Notes: generated by a model not told the origin, from the sequence alone. A DNA stretch of 64,000 bases from Marmoricola endophyticus (GCF_014644415.1 NZ_BMKQ01000002.1:1-64000); one strand, 5' to 3'. Shown: positions 54,330-62,193, counted from the first letter of the stretch. Translations and numbers: made by a program.

Positions 54330-55246
54330 GAGACGTCCTTCTCGGTCAGGCCGAGCTTCTGGGCCAGCTCGAACAGCGGCTGGTAGTCCTTCTCGCCCAC
54401 CGCGACGAGCTGGCCGGCGGGCTCGACGTCGAGGTAGCCCGCGGCCGTCGAGACCGCCGAGGCCGGCAGGTTGAGCAGCGCCTTCTTCACCGCCGCCTTG
54501 AGCTTCGGGTCGGCCTTGCCCGCGATGGTGATCGGGTCGTTGGGGATCGGGTCGGAGGTCCAGATCTCGCGGTAGTCGGCGGCCTTGAACTGGCCGGCCT
54601 CCGTCGAGGTGGCCTCCTGCTGGGTGTTGATCTCGGCGGCGTCGACCTTGCCGTTGGTCAGCGCGAGCAGCGCCTCGGGGTGACCGCCGGCGTACTGCAC
54701 CTTGAGGTCGCTCTCCTTCAGCCCGGCGTCCTTGAGCGCCTGGCGCGGCAGCGCGTCGCCGGAGGTGGAGCCGGGCTCGGAGAGCGCCAGCGACTTGCCC
54801 TTCAGATCGGCGATCGAGGTGACGGGGGAGTCCTCGGGGACCCAGATGCCGGCCTTGTACGTCGACAGCTCGCCGTCGCCGGTGCCGAAGGACGCGACCG
54901 CCTCGGCGTCGGCCTTCTCCTTGGCGAAGACGTAGCCCAGCGGGCCGAACTGGCCGAGCGTGAGCTTGTCGTTGCGCATCGCGAGCACCTCGGCGGAGTA
55001 GGTGTCGACGATCTGGACGTTGACGTCGCAGTCGAGCTCCTTGCTCATCGCCTTCGCGATGGTCTGGTACGCCGGCGTCAGCTTGGCCGGGTCCTCGAAG
55101 GGCTCGACGCCGAAGTTGATGCCGCCGTCGGGGCACACGGAGTCCGACGCGGACGCCGAGGACTCGGCCCCGCAGCCGCTGAGGCCGAGGGAGAGGACGG
55201 CGGTCCCGGCCAGGGCGGCCAGGGGGAGCAGGTGGTTGCGCTTCAC
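54326..55246 (-). CDS. phnD: Phosphate/phosphonate-binding lipoprotein
   Basis: 306 residues from a GTG at 55244-55246. The signal peptide ends in the lipobox LGLSGC. The mature protein has the PhnD pattern: INFGVEPFEDPAKLTPAYQT, a Tyr-containing ligand loop (TYSAEVLAMRNDKLTLGQFG), LSEPGSTSGDALPRQAL with the anion-binding Ser/Thr residues, and AGGHPEALLALTNGKVDAAE. It delivers a 2-aminoethylphosphonate-type ligand to PhnE. It lies 44 bases after the FAD oxidoreductase gene. Confidence 0.93.
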   Translation of the reverse strand: MKRNHLLPLAALAGTAVLSLGLSGCGAESSASASDSVCPDGGINFGVEPFEDPAKLTPAYQTIAKAMSKELDCDVNVQIVDTYSAEVLAMRNDKLTLGQFGPLGYVFAKEKADAEAVASFGTGDGELSTYKAGIWVPEDSPVTSIADLKGKSLALSEPGSTSGDALPRQALKDAGLKESDLKVQYAGGHPEALLALTNGKVDAAEINTQQEATSTEAGQFKAADYREIWTSDPIPNDPITIAGKADPKLKAAVKKALLNLPASAVSTAAGYLDVEPAGQLVAVGEKDYQPLFELAQKLGLTEKDVS

Positions 55247-55290
55247 GGTGGTCTCGTTTCTGGGTCAGTGGGGCGGGACGGGTGGAGCGG

Positions 55291-56433
55291 TCAGAGGAGC
55301 TGGTCGAGGACCGTCGGGGCGAGCCCGAAGGACGTGGTCATGCCGATGCCTGAGGTCACCGAGACGACCCGGACGAGCGGGTGCGGCGCGGCGACGAGGA
55401 AGTCGGTGCGGGAGGACGAGGCGTAGACGCCGCGCCAGCGGCGCCGCACGGTCAGCGGTGCCCCGAGGAGCCGGGCGCCCTCGCGCAGCAGCAGCGCGGC
55501 GTCGGTCTCCTCGTCGAAGGCGTCGTGGGTGACGGCGCGGTGGTGGGTGTCGCCGAGCACGATCGAGCCGTCGGGTCGCTGGGTGAGCATCAGGTTCACG
55601 TCCAGCGCGAGCAGCTCGGGGGCGTCCGCGGCGAAGCGAGCGGCGACCGCGTCCGCGCTGGGCATGGCGGCGAGACCGGCGTACCTCGCCATGGACAGGC
55701 CGGTCAGCAGCGCCGGTGCGATCCGTACGTCACCGGGCGGGGCGACCTCGAGCATCTGCAGCCGGCAGCGGCGGACGGCGTACTCCTCGGCGAGCGAGGG
55801 GAAGAGCCGGTCGACGTCGTGGCCGACCGCGTGGACGACGTGGCGGGCGCGGACCTCGCCGCGTCCTGTGCGGACGAGGACCTCGTCGCCGGACGGGACG
55901 ATCTCGCCGACGTGGGTGCCGAACCGGATCCCGACGCCGGCCTCGCTCAGCCAGCGGGCCAGGGCGGGGACCGCCTCGCGGGGGTCGACGCGCAGGTCGA
56001 GGGGGAGGTGGGCCGCACGCTGGAGGTCGGGGACGTCGACGCCGCTGCGCTCGGCCGCCGCGGCCGGGTCGAGCAGGCGTACCTGCTCGGCACCGCGCTC
56101 GGCGGCCAGCTCCTCGAGCACGGCGACCTCGTCCTCGGCCCGGGCGAGCACCAGCGTGCCCGCCTCGGTGACCTCGAACCCCGCCTTGCGTCCGAGGTCG
56201 AGCCAGGTCTGCCGGGCGACGAGGGCGAGGTCGAGGGCGCGGCCTCCCTGGGCGGTGGTGCAGACGTGCCCGAAGTTGCGGACCGACGCGCCGACCGCGT
56301 GCTCGTCCCGCTCGAGGACGACCACGCGAAGGCCGCGGTCGAGGGCCTCGGCGGCGTGGGCGAGCCCGACGATGCCGGCGCCCACGACGACGAGGTCGAC
56401 GGCGGTGTCTGCGCGGGGCGAGGTGCTGCTCAT
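55291..56433 (-). CDS. FAD-dependent oxidoreductase of phosphonate clusters (TIGR03364/HpnW type)
   Basis: 380 residues, ATG at 56431-56433, first gene of the minus operon. DAO-type flavoprotein: LVVVGAGIVGLAHAAEALDR is the FAD-binding start, SVRNFGHVCTTAQGG the typical following loop, and VVSVTSGIGMTTSFGLAP the C-terminal FAD loop. In phosphonate clusters this family is proposed to oxidise an aminoalkylphosphonate, giving phosphonoacetaldehyde and an amine. That would supply the aldehyde in the absence of a PhnW aminotransferase. The reaction is inferred from context. Confidence 0.88.
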   Translation of the reverse strand: MSSTSPRADTAVDLVVVGAGIVGLAHAAEALDRGLRVVVLERDEHAVGASVRNFGHVCTTAQGGRALDLALVARQTWLDLGRKAGFEVTEAGTLVLARAEDEVAVLEELAAERGAEQVRLLDPAAAAERSGVDVPDLQRAAHLPLDLRVDPREAVPALARWLSEAGVGIRFGTHVGEIVPSGDEVLVRTGRGEVRARHVVHAVGHDVDRLFPSLAEEYAVRRCRLQMLEVAPPGDVRIAPALLTGLSMARYAGLAAMPSADAVAARFAADAPELLALDVNLMLTQRPDGSIVLGDTHHRAVTHDAFDEETDAALLLREGARLLGAPLTVRRRWRGVYASSSRTDFLVAAPHPLVRVVSVTSGIGMTTSFGLAPTVLDQLL

Positions 56434-56481
56434 GACGTCGAGCGTCCGGGGCCGGAGCCCCTGGGTCAACGGGTTACGTGG

Positions 56482-56497
56482 ACTTGTCTGAACAAGT
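56482..56497. promoter_or_regulatory. Putative GntR operator 1 of the phosphonate cluster
   Basis: Perfect inverted repeat ACTTGT-CTGA-ACAAGT in the divergent gap, 49 bases upstream of the FAD oxidoreductase start. The core TGTCTGAACA resembles sites of HutC/PhnF-type regulators. Confidence 0.65.
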
Positions 56498-56558
56498 TTA
56501 CCGACCGTTCACCCGGATTCGCAGGAGTTCTCCCGCTCGTCACGTGCATGTGCTGCCG

Positions 56559-56572
56559 GTTGTCTGGTCAAG
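56559..56572. promoter_or_regulatory. Putative GntR operator 2 next to the gntR promoter
   Basis: GTTGTCTGGTCAAG matches operator 1 (CTTGTCTGAACAAG) at 11 of 14 positions. It ends four bases before the -10 hexamer of the gntR gene, so binding would repress gntR itself. Confidence 0.6.
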
Positions 56573-56576
56573 CGTC

Positions 56577-56582
56577 TACGGT
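56577..56582 (+). promoter_or_regulatory. -10 element for leaderless gntR transcript
   Basis: TACGGT is followed by six bases (GGCGTC) and the GTG at 56589; there is no ribosome binding site. Confidence 0.5.
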
Positions 56583-56588
56583 GGCGTC

Positions 56589-57356
56589 GTGAACGTCCCA
56601 CGGACCACCCTGCACGCCCAGGTCGCCGACGGCATCCGCGAGCAGATCCTCGGCGGCGAGCTGCCGGTCGGCGCGAGCCTGCCCTCCGAGGCACGGCTCT
56701 GCGCGAGGTACGACGCCTCCCGCGGCACCGTCCGCGCCGCGCTCGCCGCGCTGCGCCACGAGGGACTGATCGAGGGCGGGCAGGGGCGGCCCTCGGTGGT
56801 GCGGGACAACGCGGCGGCGCAGTCGTTCGACACGTTCCTCTCGTTCACCGCGTGGGCGCAGCAGACGGGTCGTACCCCCGGTCAGCGGACCGTCGAGATC
56901 GCGCGTCGCAGCGTCGGCGCGGTCGCCGCGGCGGCGCTCGGTCTCGAGGCCGGTACGCCGGTGGTCGAGGTGCTGCGGCTGCGGCTGCTCGACGGCGAGC
57001 CGGCGATGCTGGAGCGCTCGACGTTCGTCGAGCCGGTCGGACGGCTGCTGTTCGACTTCGACGCCGACTCGGGCTCGATCTACGCCCACCTCATCGGGCA
57101 GGGCGTGCCCCTGCACCAGGCCCGCCACACCTTCGACGCCGTCGCCGCCGAGGAGGTGGATGCCGAGCACCTCGACGTACTCCCCGGGGCGCCGCTGCTG
57201 CGGGAGCGCCGCCGGGCCGTCTCGTCCGAGGGCGAGCCGCTCGAGTACGCCGAGGACCGCTACCGGCCCGACCGGGTGACCTTCAGCATCGACAACGTCC
57301 GCCCGCAGGTCTCCGGCGCGAGCGCCGACCTGCGCGTCATCAAGGAGATCTCATGA
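56589..57356 (+). CDS. GntR-family regulator with UTRA domain (PhnF/HutC type)
   Basis: 255 residues from the GTG at 56589. The N-terminal winged HTH reads HAQVADGIREQILGGELPVG, then LPSEARLCARYDASRGTVRA and LRHEGLIEGGQGRPSVV. The UTRA ligand domain follows at about 100-240 (TPVVEVLRLRLLDGEPAMLE; RRAVSSEGEPLEYAEDRY). It probably represses the phosphonate genes until a phosphonate or its metabolite binds. The stop overlaps the phosphonatase-like gene by four bases. Confidence 0.93.
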   Translation: MNVPRTTLHAQVADGIREQILGGELPVGASLPSEARLCARYDASRGTVRAALAALRHEGLIEGGQGRPSVVRDNAAAQSFDTFLSFTAWAQQTGRTPGQRTVEIARRSVGAVAAAALGLEAGTPVVEVLRLRLLDGEPAMLERSTFVEPVGRLLFDFDADSGSIYAHLIGQGVPLHQARHTFDAVAAEEVDAEHLDVLPGAPLLRERRRAVSSEGEPLEYAEDRYRPDRVTFSIDNVRPQVSGASADLRVIKEIS

Positions 57357-58051
57357 CTGCCACGGCCCACGCCTTCGACCTCGTCAGCCTCGACATGGCC
57401 GGCACCACCGTGGAGGAGGGCGGGCTCGTCTACCGCGTGCTCGACCAGACGGTGGCCGACGTGACCGGCCGCCCGGTCCCGCACGACCTGCTGCTGGCCT
57501 GGAAGGGCACCAGCAAGCGGGAGGCGGTCGCGGGCCTGCTCGCCGGGATGGACGCGCCGTGCGCCGAGGCCGACGTCGACACCGCGTTCGAGGAGTTCTC
57601 CGCGCGTCTCGTGCAGGCGTACCGCGACACCCCGCCGGAGCCGATGCCCGGCGTGCCGGAGATGTTCGCGAGCCTGCGCTCGCGCGGAGTGAAGGTCGCG
57701 CTGCAGACGGGCTACCCCGCCGAGATCGCCGACGCGATCCTCGAGGGCCTCGGCTGGCGCGTCGGCTCGGGGGGCGAGGCCACGGTCGACGCCGTCGTCA
57801 CCTCCGACCGGGTCGCGGCCTCGCGGCCGGCGCCGTACCTGGTCTTCCACACGATGGAGGCGACCGGCGTCACCGACGTACGTCGCGTCCTCGTCGCCGG
57901 CGACACCCCCAACGACCTCGGCGCCGGCACCCAGGCGGGCGCGGGTTTCGTCGTCGGCGTGCTGTCCGGCTCCTTCGACGAGACCGCGCTGGCCGCCGAG
58001 CCGCACACCCACGTGATGGCCTCCGTCACCGGGATCGCCGACCTGCTCTGA
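57353..58051 (+). CDS. Phosphonatase-like HAD hydrolase (TIGR03351 type)
   Basis: 232 residues, ATG in an ATGA overlap with gntR. HAD motif I is LVSLDMAGTTV: nucleophilic Asp14 and, as in phosphonoacetaldehyde hydrolase, Ala instead of the second Asp. Motif II is KVALQTGYP and motif IV VLVAGDTPNDLGAG. A cap region with LAWKGTSKREAVAGLL carries lysines that could form the Schiff base of true phosphonatases, but the match is not decisive. It is a candidate for C-P cleavage of phosphonoacetaldehyde or a related oxo-phosphonate. Confidence 0.9.
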   Translation: MTATAHAFDLVSLDMAGTTVEEGGLVYRVLDQTVADVTGRPVPHDLLLAWKGTSKREAVAGLLAGMDAPCAEADVDTAFEEFSARLVQAYRDTPPEPMPGVPEMFASLRSRGVKVALQTGYPAEIADAILEGLGWRVGSGGEATVDAVVTSDRVAASRPAPYLVFHTMEATGVTDVRRVLVAGDTPNDLGAGTQAGAGFVVGVLSGSFDETALAAEPHTHVMASVTGIADLL

Positions 58052-58065
58052 GCCCGGCGGGCTCG

Positions 58066-58133
58066 CTTCCCACGACGAAGTCGCACTTCCCACGGTGGGT
58101 ACGCCGTGGGAAGTGCAAGCTCGTCGTGGGGAG
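58066..58133. terminator. Two-stage long hairpin after the phosphonatase-like gene
   Basis: Inner perfect 13-bp arms GCACTTCCCACGG (58083-58095) and CCGTGGGAAGTGC (58104-58116). Outer arms CTTCCCACGACGA (58066-58078) and TCGTCGTGGGGAG (58121-58133) pair at 12 of 13 positions. Left inner and outer arms share CTTCCCACG, so the element looks like a repeated unit folded on itself. It can end the gntR transcript and may be a dispersed repeat. Confidence 0.6.
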
Positions 58134-58236
58134 TGGCGGGATCAGGTCGCGCCCCTCGCGGGAGCCACCCAAGGCCCGAGCAGACAGGCACATTGACGAT
58201 TCTCCTGAGTGAGGACAATCGCTCGAGTACCAGCGC

Positions 58237-58698
58237 CTAGGGCTGCTGGATGCTGACGCGGAAGACGACGCTGGTGAAGTCGGGGTCGTAGCCGATGTCG
58301 TTGCACCGGTAGCGGCGTGACCCGTCGGGCAGGTCGTCGATCAGCACCCCTGAGGTGGCGCTCTGCGACTCCATGCCCTTGCCGCGGTCCGAGTCCCAGA
58401 TGTTGTGTACGACTACCTGTCCTTTGGTCTGGAGAACGTCGATCTCGATGGTCTCGGGCGACGTGTCGCTCCACAGGCGAAAGGCGCGCGCGATCGTTCC
58501 GTTGGTCTCCAGCTCGCCGTTGGTCACTACAAAGACGCCCTGTCGCCAGCGGTCACCGACCGATTCGAACGTAATCTGAAGCCTCGATCCCGCCGAGACA
58601 CCTAGCGAGTCGACGTTGAATGCTGGCTCGCCGTCCGGTCCGGCTACGCGAGGGTTCTCGGTAGCTGGCGGTAGCCACGTATCGTCTGATTGCTCCAT
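58237..58698 (-). CDS. Unknown small protein, copy A of a tandem pair
   Basis: 153 residues from the ATG at 58696-58698 with GAGGGAAG upstream. No signal peptide or membrane helix. Shared features with copy B: WLPPATENPRVAGPDGEPAF, ITFESVGDRWRQGVFVVTNG, VVHNIWDSDRGKGMESQSAT, LIDDLPDGSRRYRCNDIG and YDPDFTSVVFRVSIQQP. The pattern suggests a beta-sandwich-like soluble protein; conserved Trp, Asp/Arg and one Cys could mark a binding site. Family not recognised. Base composition is a little less GC-rich than the phosphonate genes. Confidence 0.65.
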   Translation of the reverse strand: MEQSDDTWLPPATENPRVAGPDGEPAFNVDSLGVSAGSRLQITFESVGDRWRQGVFVVTNGELETNGTIARAFRLWSDTSPETIEIDVLQTKGQVVVHNIWDSDRGKGMESQSATSGVLIDDLPDGSRRYRCNDIGYDPDFTSVVFRVSIQQP

Positions 58699-58948
58699 TG
58701 CTTCCCTCGCGCCCGCCTCAACGGGCGGACGTGGTCCGGTGTGGTGATGGAAACGGTCGTGAGTGACCGCTAGGTGCTCTGCGCGAACGCTCGGGGCGAT
58801 CGGTGCTTGCCAAGTTGAACGTCCTGGTCGCGGGAGCCACCCGAGGCGCGACCAAACAGGCACATTGATGATCCTCCCGAGTGAGGACGATTGCTTCATG
58901 TGCCAGCGATGCCGCTCCAAGCCAGATGGTCGGCCCGTGAAGTGTGGT

Positions 58949-59413
58949 CTACGGCTGCTGGACGCTGAGGCGGAAGACGACGCTGGTGAAGTCGGGGTCC
59001 CGCCCGATGTCGTTGCACCGGTGGCGCCGCGACCCGTCGGGCAGTTCCTCGATCAGCATGCCCGAGGTGTAGCTCAGCGACTCGCGTCCCTTTCCCCGGT
59101 CGGAGTCCCAGACGTTGTAGACCAGCACCCTTCCCACCGACTCGCGGGCGAATATGTCACCGCCCAGGGGTTGCTCGTCGGCCCAGATGGTCACGATGCG
59201 GTCGGCAATACCGTCGATCTCCAAGACGCCGTTAGTCGCTATGAGCACACCTTGGCGCCACCGAGGTCCGACAGACTCGAAGGCGATCGAGACCGTTGAC
59301 CCGTCGGCGACGTCGAGGGAGTCCATCTTGATTGCTGGTTCGCCGTCGGGGCCGCGCAGGTGTGAGTTCTCCGTGCGTGGCGGCAGCCAGGCGTCTGTCG
59401 AGTGACTCGTCAA
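58949..59413 (-). CDS. Unknown small protein, copy B of a tandem pair
   Basis: 154 residues if translation begins at the TTG at 59411-59413, which has GGAG seven bases upstream and aligns with the ATG of copy A; an ATG at about 59464 is a less likely alternative. The body matches copy A: WLPPRTENSHLRGPDGEPAI, IAFESVGPRWRQGVLIATNG, LVYNVWDSDRGKGRESLSYT, LIEELPDGSRRHRCNDIGRD and PDFTSVVFRLSVQQP. The conserved ends and core with divergence between about residues 75 and 100 suggest both copies are kept functional. Function unknown. Confidence 0.65.
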   Translation of the reverse strand: MTSHSTDAWLPPRTENSHLRGPDGEPAIKMDSLDVADGSTVSIAFESVGPRWRQGVLIATNGVLEIDGIADRIVTIWADEQPLGGDIFARESVGRVLVYNVWDSDRGKGRESLSYTSGMLIEELPDGSRRHRCNDIGRDPDFTSVVFRLSVQQP

Positions 59414-59661
59414 TTGCTTGCTCCTACCCAGCAGATGGGCCTTCGAGCGATCTGGAATGTCCATTGTCACGTCTGCGCGCGGGTGGATCGAATTCACGCC
59501 GGCGGTCGCGTCTGCACGGTTCGGCACCGCACGAACCTGCAGTCGTTTGGCGTGCGGAGTTGTCCACAGGCGTGCTGGAACTGATTGCCGTGGAGGTCGC
59601 CGGCGTCGCAAGATGTCCGAATCGTCGAGGCGTACGGCGCTACCGCTCGGGAGGTGGTCGT
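59414..59661. other. Gap before the cpaF fragment
   Basis: A 248-base stretch between copy B and the cpaF start. No gene, hairpin or promoter pair could be supported. It presumably holds the promoters of both divergent genes. Confidence 0.4.
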
Positions 59662-60081
59662 GTGAGCAGTCAGTCGGTGGCACGCCGCCGCGGTGCTCCG
59701 CCCGCGTCAGCGGTGGGGGTGGCGTCGGCGGAGCTGGTGGAGCGCCTCGACGGTGCGGTGCGCGAGCTGGTGCGCCGTGACGGCGTCGATCCCCAGCGTG
59801 ACCCGGGCCTGGTGCGCCGGTTGGCCGAGCAGGTGGTGCGTGGTCACGACGAGCGGAGCCTGACCGGGCAGGTCGCGCCGGTGGAGGACGTCGAGGCGCT
59901 GGTGGGCGAGATCGTGGCCAGGGTGTCGGGGCTGGGGCCGTTGCAGCCCTACCTGGACGACCCGGAGGTCGAGGAGAACTGTACGCCCCAACTACCTCGG
60001 AGTCCGGGCTCAGAGACAGCGGCGAATCAGACCGTTGGCGTTCACCGTGGTTCGACCCAGTCCTCCCAGCCAGGAGGATAA
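59662..60081 (+). pseudogene. Truncated CpaF/TadA-type pilus ATPase
   Basis: GTG at 59662 after GGGAGGTGGTCGT. The first ~105 residues are a normal N-terminal domain of a CpaF secretion ATPase: ELVRRDGVDPQRDPGLVRRL, EDVEALVGEIVARVSGLGPL, QPYLDDPEVEE. In intact members EVEE is followed at once by the IWINEP region and then the ATPase domain with Walker A. Here the sequence changes to NCTPQLPRSPG and stops after 34 foreign codons at 60081, so Walker A, Asp box and Walker B are absent. Base composition changes at the same point (about 59977). The gene is broken, by insertion or by a deletion joined to foreign DNA. Confidence 0.85.
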
Positions 60082-60779
60082 AGAAGTCCGTCGCGCCGGG
60101 CTTCTACCCAGTCTCGGAAGTAGCGAACGCCCGGATAACCGTTGTCGGTGCCGAAGTCGAAGCGACCGGGCGGCCTCGGTGAAATTGAAAGAAACTCTTG
60201 CACCGAGATGCCGAGGATCATTGCCGCCTCGTTCTCGTCTATGTAGCAATAGGCCCACTCCCGCTCGCTGACTACGCCAGCGCTTCGTCGTGCTGCCCTC
60301 AGGTCCTCGGCTAGCCAGTCGACCCGGACGCCGGACACCTCGGTCAATTCATTTCCCATACTTGAGTGCGATAGTCCCGGCTCATGTTCAGAGGACAGAG
60401 AGCGCCACTTGTTACCCGCCCGGTCAGGCGCGCCGCGCGCGGGAGCGTCCCAGTGCTCGACGTACTCGCGCCACGCTCGGAGTTCCTGCTGCTGGCGGAA
60501 GGGAGGCATCGCTTCGCCGCGCTGTTCGAGCACCCACGCAGCCTTTAATGCTTGCCGCGCGGCGAGAACGAAGAAGGCCAGATCGTCGTCAAACTGTTCT
60601 TGAAGATCTGTGACGGATTCCGGCAGGAACCGTGGAACTCCGGCGTCGACCACTCTTTGTAACTCCGCGTGTTGTGCTGAGTAGGCCGTCTGAAGCCGAT
60701 CGTGTTGTCGGAGCGCCCGGTCTATCCGTGCTATGCAGACGTTGGCCCATCTGAGAGATGTGGCGAGCGGCTCGGCCAT
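60042..60779 (-). CDS. Unknown protein with C-terminal HTH-like segment, next to an R-M system
   Basis: 245 residues from the ATG at 60777-60779; its 3' end overlaps the read-through tail of the cpaF fragment on the other strand. The N-terminal ~130 residues are helical (LATSLRWANVCIARIDRALR; DLQEQFDDDLAFFVLAARQA). The C-terminal part has YIDENEAAMILGISVQEFLS, which looks like a helix-turn-helix, followed by GVRYFRDWVEARRDG and a Trp-rich end. Divergent from the methyltransferase gene. It could be a regulator or accessory protein of the R-M system; no family recognised. Confidence 0.6.
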   Translation of the reverse strand: MAEPLATSLRWANVCIARIDRALRQHDRLQTAYSAQHAELQRVVDAGVPRFLPESVTDLQEQFDDDLAFFVLAARQALKAAWVLEQRGEAMPPFRQQQELRAWREYVEHWDAPARGAPDRAGNKWRSLSSEHEPGLSHSSMGNELTEVSGVRVDWLAEDLRAARRSAGVVSEREWAYCYIDENEAAMILGISVQEFLSISPRPPGRFDFGTDNGYPGVRYFRDWVEARRDGLLYPPGWEDWVEPR

Positions 60780-60918
60780 CCCTAGACCGTAGTTGCAAGA
60801 GGTCCCGATGACGTGCGCTTGGGTGACCGTGCCGCGTGCGGGGCGGCGGTCCAACGGCCGGTGATTCGGTCGGGTACGTTGCGTGAACCCTTGGATCCAG
60901 TGAGGAGGCTGAGCCGAG

Positions 60919-62190
60919 TTGAGCCAGCCGTTCTTGCCTATGGACGTACCTGCCGTCCGAGCGCAAGGCAACAACACGACGACCTTTACCGACAACATGC
61001 GTCTGCCGGTGCACCGCTGGTTCCGCTATAGCGCGGGCTTCTCGGCCGGCTGGGCCGAGACGGTTGTCGAGGCGACAGAGGCGCGTCGCGTTCTAGACCC
61101 GTTTGGTGGCTCTGGAACGACGGTGCTTGCGGCAGAAGCGGTGGGCGCGGAGGCAGTGGGCGTAGACGTTCACCCGTTCGTGACCCGGGTTGCGCGCGCG
61201 AAACTCGCATGGCGTTCGGACCCCGAGGTGCTCCTCATGAGGGCGGCCGATGTGCGGCTGGAGGTGAAGCAGCAGCGCGCTGTTGCCGAGCCGACCTCCC
61301 CTCTCGTGGTGAAGTGCTTTCCTGATCGCGGTGCGCTGCTCGATCTACTTCGCTTGCGTGACGCGGTGGAGCGGCTGCGCCAGGGCGACGACTACGACGA
61401 ACTTCTCTGGCTGGCCTTCATCAGCATTATCCGTGCGTGCTCACCCGCAGGTACCGCACAATGGCAGTACGTGTTGCCGAACAAAACGAAAGCCCGGGTC
61501 GCCGAGCCCGTGTCGGCGTTCGAATCACGTGTGGAGTTGTTCGCCCAAGACATGTTTACGATGCGCGACCACGTCGGCTCCCCACGAGGGCAAGTTTACG
61601 AGTCTGATGCGCGAACGCTGGACACTTTGAACGACGGTTGGGCAGACCTAGTGCTCACGTCCCCCCCGTACGCGAACAACTTTGATTATGCAGATGCGAC
61701 CCGCCTAGAGCAGTCAGTTCTTGGTGAGGTCAATGGGTGGGGCGACCTAAAACCTCTTCGCAAGCGGCTGATGAGATCAGCCACTCAGCATATGAGTGGG
61801 TGGGACGCCGCGGAGGCACTCGAGTCACCCCTGCTGCAAGCAGTCCGAGGCGAGTTGACGCAAACTTTCCAAACGCTCGCGCAAGTCAAACAAGAGAGAG
61901 GTGGAAAGAAGGCGTACGATCTGATGGTCGCAGGCTACTTCTTCGACTCGGCGCAGATATTTCAGGCGCTACGTCGCGTCAGTGCGCCAGGCGTGACCGT
62001 CTGCTATGTCGTGGGGGACTCTGCTCCGTACGGTGTGCACGTCCCGGTGGAGCGCTGGCTGGGCGAACTAGCGCTTGCTTCGGGCTTCCGTAAATGGCGT
62101 TTCGAGAAGGTGCGCGACCGTAATACCAAGTGGAAAAATCGCAAGCACACGCACCCGCTTCACGAGGGCCGACTTTGGATCGAGGGCTGA
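60919..62190 (+). CDS. DNA methyltransferase (SPPY type) of a type II-like R-M system
   Basis: 423 residues from a TTG at 60919 with AGGAGG ten bases upstream; an ATG at 60940 is the alternative. Motif I VLDPFGGSGTTVLAAEAVGA is at about 58-77 (SAM binding). The catalytic motif IV LVLTSPPYANNFDYA is at 245-259; SPPY is common in N4-cytosine and some N6-adenine enzymes. Motif I preceding motif IV by about 180 residues is the reverse of the usual beta-class order. A target-recognition region probably lies between them. TACGTT at 60875-60880 is a candidate -10. The endonuclease gene follows after 3 bases. Confidence 0.88.
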   Translation: MSQPFLPMDVPAVRAQGNNTTTFTDNMRLPVHRWFRYSAGFSAGWAETVVEATEARRVLDPFGGSGTTVLAAEAVGAEAVGVDVHPFVTRVARAKLAWRSDPEVLLMRAADVRLEVKQQRAVAEPTSPLVVKCFPDRGALLDLLRLRDAVERLRQGDDYDELLWLAFISIIRACSPAGTAQWQYVLPNKTKARVAEPVSAFESRVELFAQDMFTMRDHVGSPRGQVYESDARTLDTLNDGWADLVLTSPPYANNFDYADATRLEQSVLGEVNGWGDLKPLRKRLMRSATQHMSGWDAAEALESPLLQAVRGELTQTFQTLAQVKQERGGKKAYDLMVAGYFFDSAQIFQALRRVSAPGVTVCYVVGDSAPYGVHVPVERWLGELALASGFRKWRFEKVRDRNTKWKNRKHTHPLHEGRLWIEG

Positions 62191-62193
62191 GGT

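Larger units (their letters stand above)
58157..59413. repeat. Tandem duplication of gene plus 3' flank
   Basis: Two diverged copies: about 58157-58698 and 58829-59413. The 3' flank copies (CGCGGGAGCCACCC at 58157 and 58829, then matching CAGGCACATTGA-type sequence) are 672 bases apart. The gene copies end 712 bases apart, so indels have accumulated. Each copy carries one minus-strand gene of the same family. Confidence 0.8.
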
